From: Chloroflexota bacterium
GTDB taxonomy: Bacteria > Chloroflexota > Anaerolineae > Aggregatilineales > Phototrophicaceae
Length of the DNA: 49,177 bases
Direction: 5' to 3'
Assembly (NCBI GenBank): GCA_026708115.1
Contig: JAPOVL010000055.1
Span: 1 to 49,177, forward strand
The notes beneath the pieces are model-generated. The model was not told where the DNA came from, did not search any database, and worked only from the letters and a program-made list of their open reading frames with translations. The translations under genes were made by a program, and so were the position numbers. Positions 49,021 to 49,177 of this stretch are shown piece by piece; the stretch's first letter is position 1; the number at the start of each line of letters is the position of its first letter.

Positions 49021-49177
49021 CCGCTGGGCGCGCGGCCGGCGGAGAGAATCCAGGCATGTCGCGCCCCCGCAAAGCCCCCGGGATCCCCCCGTTGAAGCCC
49101 TGGAAAAGCCCCATGTTTCTCCAGTTTTTGAGGGGGTGGGAGGGCTGGAGGGCGCGGTATTGCTGGGTTTTGTGTTT

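Overview
The window looks like a stretch of a Chloroflexota (probably Anaerolineae-type) chromosome. This is inferred from moderately high GC, many ABC importers with sugar and amino-acid type binding proteins, a FAS1 secreted protein, Uma2 and DUF4276 genes, and short palindromic intergenic repeats. No rRNA, tRNA, CRISPR array, transposase or phage gene was seen, so taxonomy rests on gene content only. Forty-two protein genes are supported.

Region 1 (208-14279, all minus strand) is a deoxysugar catabolic island of the L-rhamnose/L-fucose type. It encodes a FucU/RbsD mutarotase, a HAD phosphatase, a DeoR regulator, rhamnulokinase, a Rha-type ABC importer (ATPase, two permeases, binding protein) and a class II aldolase. 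These are followed by an ASRT-family small-molecule-binding protein, then 2-amino-3-ketobutyrate CoA ligase, threonine dehydrogenase and a second zinc dehydrogenase. No sugar isomerase gene is present. A consensus promoter and a 21-bp palindrome lie upstream of the kinase. The threonine dehydrogenase has lost all four structural-zinc cysteines.

Region 2 (14495-25844) is mixed housekeeping and accessory content. It holds a MOSC protein, an aldo/keto reductase, a secreted beta-helix/SH3 protein, a two-domain FAS1 protein with a clear promoter and terminator, and a glycolate oxidase operon (glcD-glcE-glcF) preceded by two CoxG-like SRPBCC genes. A Uma2 nuclease-like gene and a third zinc dehydrogenase follow.

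Region 3 (25905-43722) is the most unusual part. Six paralogous PF04392-type binding proteins lie on the minus strand: four in a regular 1.4-kb tandem array, each with its own hairpin terminator, and two next to a single cognate permease/ATPase pair. Between the two groups sits a plus-strand carbohydrate block (31548-39104): a GH32-like protein, a sugar ABC binding protein, an alpha/beta hydrolase, two permeases and a sulfatase-fold enzyme. The GH32-like and sulfatase-fold enzymes both depart from their families' canonical catalytic residues.

Region 4 (43895-49020) holds an AAA ATPase/DUF4276 pair that resembles ATPase-TOPRIM defence modules, an SLC13 transporter with RCK_C domains, and a GH4 alpha-galactosidase with a consensus promoter.

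All assignments come from reading the sequence and family knowledge; no database search was run.
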